From assembly GCF_000745005.1 (NCBI RefSeq), contig NZ_JQNB01000001.1, positions 1,335,001 to 1,399,000 of the forward strand: a stretch of 64,000 nucleotides of DNA, given 5' to 3'. A model generated the notes under the pieces. The model did not search any database, was not told the origin of the DNA, and worked only from the letters and a program-made list of their open reading frames with translations. Made by a program: the position numbers and the translations under genes. Source of the stretch: Luteibacter sp. 9135. Its GTDB lineage: Bacteria > Pseudomonadota > Gammaproteobacteria > Xanthomonadales > Rhodanobacteraceae. The stretch's first letter is position 1; each line of letters starts with the position of its first letter. Positions 62,918 to 64,000 of the stretch are shown here, piece after piece.

Positions 62918-63874
62918 TCACAACACCCTCGCCGCGGGGCCGTCCACCGGTGCCACCAGCACGTCGCTGTCGTGGCCTGTGGCGGCGAACGCCGCGCGCA
63001 TGGACTGTGCCGCGGCCTGCGCCGAGGCGCGATCCTCGAACCAGCCGAACACGCTGGGTCCCGCGCCGGAGATGCTGGCGCCGAGGGCGCTGTGGTCCAG
63101 GGCGGCCTGCTTGACCCGCGCAAAGCCGGGGATCAGGGGCGCACGGCGCGGCTCGACCAGCACATCGGACAGGCCTTCGCGAACGAGGGCGGTATCGCCG
63201 CGGTAGCAGCCTGCCAGCACCAGGGCCAGGTGGGCGCTCTGCGCGACGAACTCGCCCAGGGCGTAGTGCCCGGCCAACGCGGCGCGCGCCCGGCGCGTTT
63301 CCAGCACCACATGCGGATGCACCAGCGCGCAGTGCCATGCCGCCGGCACGGGAATGCGCACCAGGCGTGTGTCGGTGGACAGCACCAGGCCGCCCAGTAG
63401 CATCGGCCCCAGGTTGTCGCCGTGCCGGCTGCCGCTGGCCACCACCTCGCCGTCCAGCGCGAACGGATAGAGCGCCTCGCGCGGCAGCGGCTCGTCGAGC
63501 AGGGCGTTCGCGGCGACCAATGCGGCGACACACGACGCGGCCGATCCGCCCATGCCCGAACCCAGCGCAATGCCCTTGTGCAGCGTGAGCTCGAAACCGA
63601 AGGGTAGGGACAGGGCGTGCATCATGGACAGCAACGCGGCGCCGGCGGTGTTGTCCGCGGCGGCCAGCGGCAGGTCGGTGACCACGCCATGGATGGCGGC
63701 GATGCGCACCTCACGCTCGGCGATGCGGCGCACCTCGGCGCGATCGCCCGCGCCGGCCACGCTGTGGCCCAGGATATCGAAGCCGATGCCGACATTGCCG
63801 ACACTGGCATAGGCCTCCGCCACCGCGACATCCGCGCGGGCCAGAGGCGAGGAATCTTCGTTCAGCATGCGCAC
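62918..63874 (-). CDS. thrB: homoserine kinase
   Basis: 318-residue GHMP kinase that phosphorylates homoserine. The ATP loop is [32 protein letters not shown] and the late [11 protein letters not shown] motif complete the fold. The GTG at 63874 overlaps the thrA stop by 13 bases; ATG 63868 (MLNEDSSP) is an equally likely start and leaves a seven-base overlap. Translational coupling to thrA is expected either way. Confidence 0.95.
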   Translation of the reverse strand: MRMLNEDSSPLARADVAVAEAYASVGNVGIGFDILGHSVAGAGDRAEVRRIAEREVRIAAIHGVVTDLPLAAADNTAGAALLSMMHALSLPFGFELTLHKGIALGSGMGGSAASCVAALVAANALLDEPLPREALYPFALDGEVVASGSRHGDNLGPMLLGGLVLSTDTRLVRIPVPAAWHCALVHPHVVLETRRARAALAGHYALGEFVAQSAHLALVLAGCYRGDTALVREGLSDVLVEPRRAPLIPGFARVKQAALDHSALGASISGAGPSVFGWFEDRASAQAAAQSMRAAFAATGHDSDVLVAPVDGPAARVL

Positions 63875-64000
63875 CGTTTTACTCCCATGGCGCCGGCCAC
63901 GCGCAGCAGGTCCGTGAACACCGCGGCGGCCGTGACTTCGGGGCCGGCACCCGGCCCCTGGACGACCAGTGCATTGTCGCAGTAACGGCGCGTGGCGAAA
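63862..64000 (-). CDS. thrA: bifunctional aspartokinase/homoserine dehydrogenase, C-terminal end only
   Basis: Partial; about 45 residues of the C-terminus are inside the window. They read [20 protein letters not shown] then [16 protein letters not shown], matching the end of ThrA homoserine dehydrogenase (QGPGAGxxVTAxGVFxDLL). A short tail KRCAC follows before the stop. Whether the aspartokinase half is present upstream cannot be seen. Confidence 0.9.
   Translation of the reverse strand, partial: FATRRYCDNALVVQGPGAGPEVTAAAVFTDLLRVAGAMGVKRCAC

Overview
The window looks like chromosomal, high-GC DNA from a gammaproteobacterium of the order Lysobacterales (Xanthomonadales), most likely a Luteibacter/Dyella-like member of the Rhodanobacteraceae. 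This is an inference from the GC-rich coding style, a pair of large Oar-like TonB-dependent receptors, the gene order around ubiA, comF and the bio genes, and the leu/ilv operon layout. No database search was possible. Nearly all of it is core or conserved accessory genome. I see no prophage, insertion sequence, CRISPR array or toxin-antitoxin module.

Layout. 1-3255: the end of an rRNA operon (23S lacking about 16 bases at its 5' end, 5S, two terminators, and what looks like a decayed second 5S). 3329-8156: an ExeA-like ATPase with a peptidoglycan-binding domain, a rhomboid protease, a class I amidotransferase and a GspE-type secretion ATPase. 8223-11274: glyQS. 11343-19246: a CI-type HTH regulator, then two paralogous TonB-dependent receptors that share a 17-base palindrome at matching promoter positions. 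19570-28123: a YbaY-type lipoprotein, a GDSL autotransporter esterase, tex, a GYF/RDD membrane protein, mnmG, and a structured intergenic locus that is probably a small RNA. 28124-34428: pepN, an aldose epimerase, a PLP dehydratase, a 3-methyladenine-glycosylase-like protein with an altered pocket, and a DUF72 protein. 34440-41212: a biotin operon bioB-bioF-trhO-bioH-bioC with a probable BirA operator, a TM2-like peptide, comF and ubiA. 41443-49189: a polyol (mannitol/sorbitol-type) ABC transporter and dehydrogenase operon with an AraC regulator and a paired operator, then a divergent SDR. 49203-60206: a nine-gene branched-chain amino acid operon leuA-ilvE-leuC-leuD-leuB-ilvD-ilvC-ilvG-ilvN. 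60446-64000: an exported protein of unknown function, then thrC, thrB and the 3' end of thrA.

The most informative region is the leu/ilv operon. Its leader encodes a 42-residue peptide with a run of Leu/Val/Ile codons, followed by a terminator with a competing pairing segment, which is a classical attenuator. LeuA in this operon stops at 411 residues and lacks the usual C-terminal leucine-binding domain, so control may depend mainly on attenuation. Inside the operon, between ilvC and ilvG, sits an inverted pair of REP-like repeats and a short tandem repeat. A second, larger nested REP pair lies next to thrC.

Other candidates for something new are the GGA-rich structured RNA at 27811-27980, the Tag homologue with both key pocket residues replaced, and the shared receptor palindrome.
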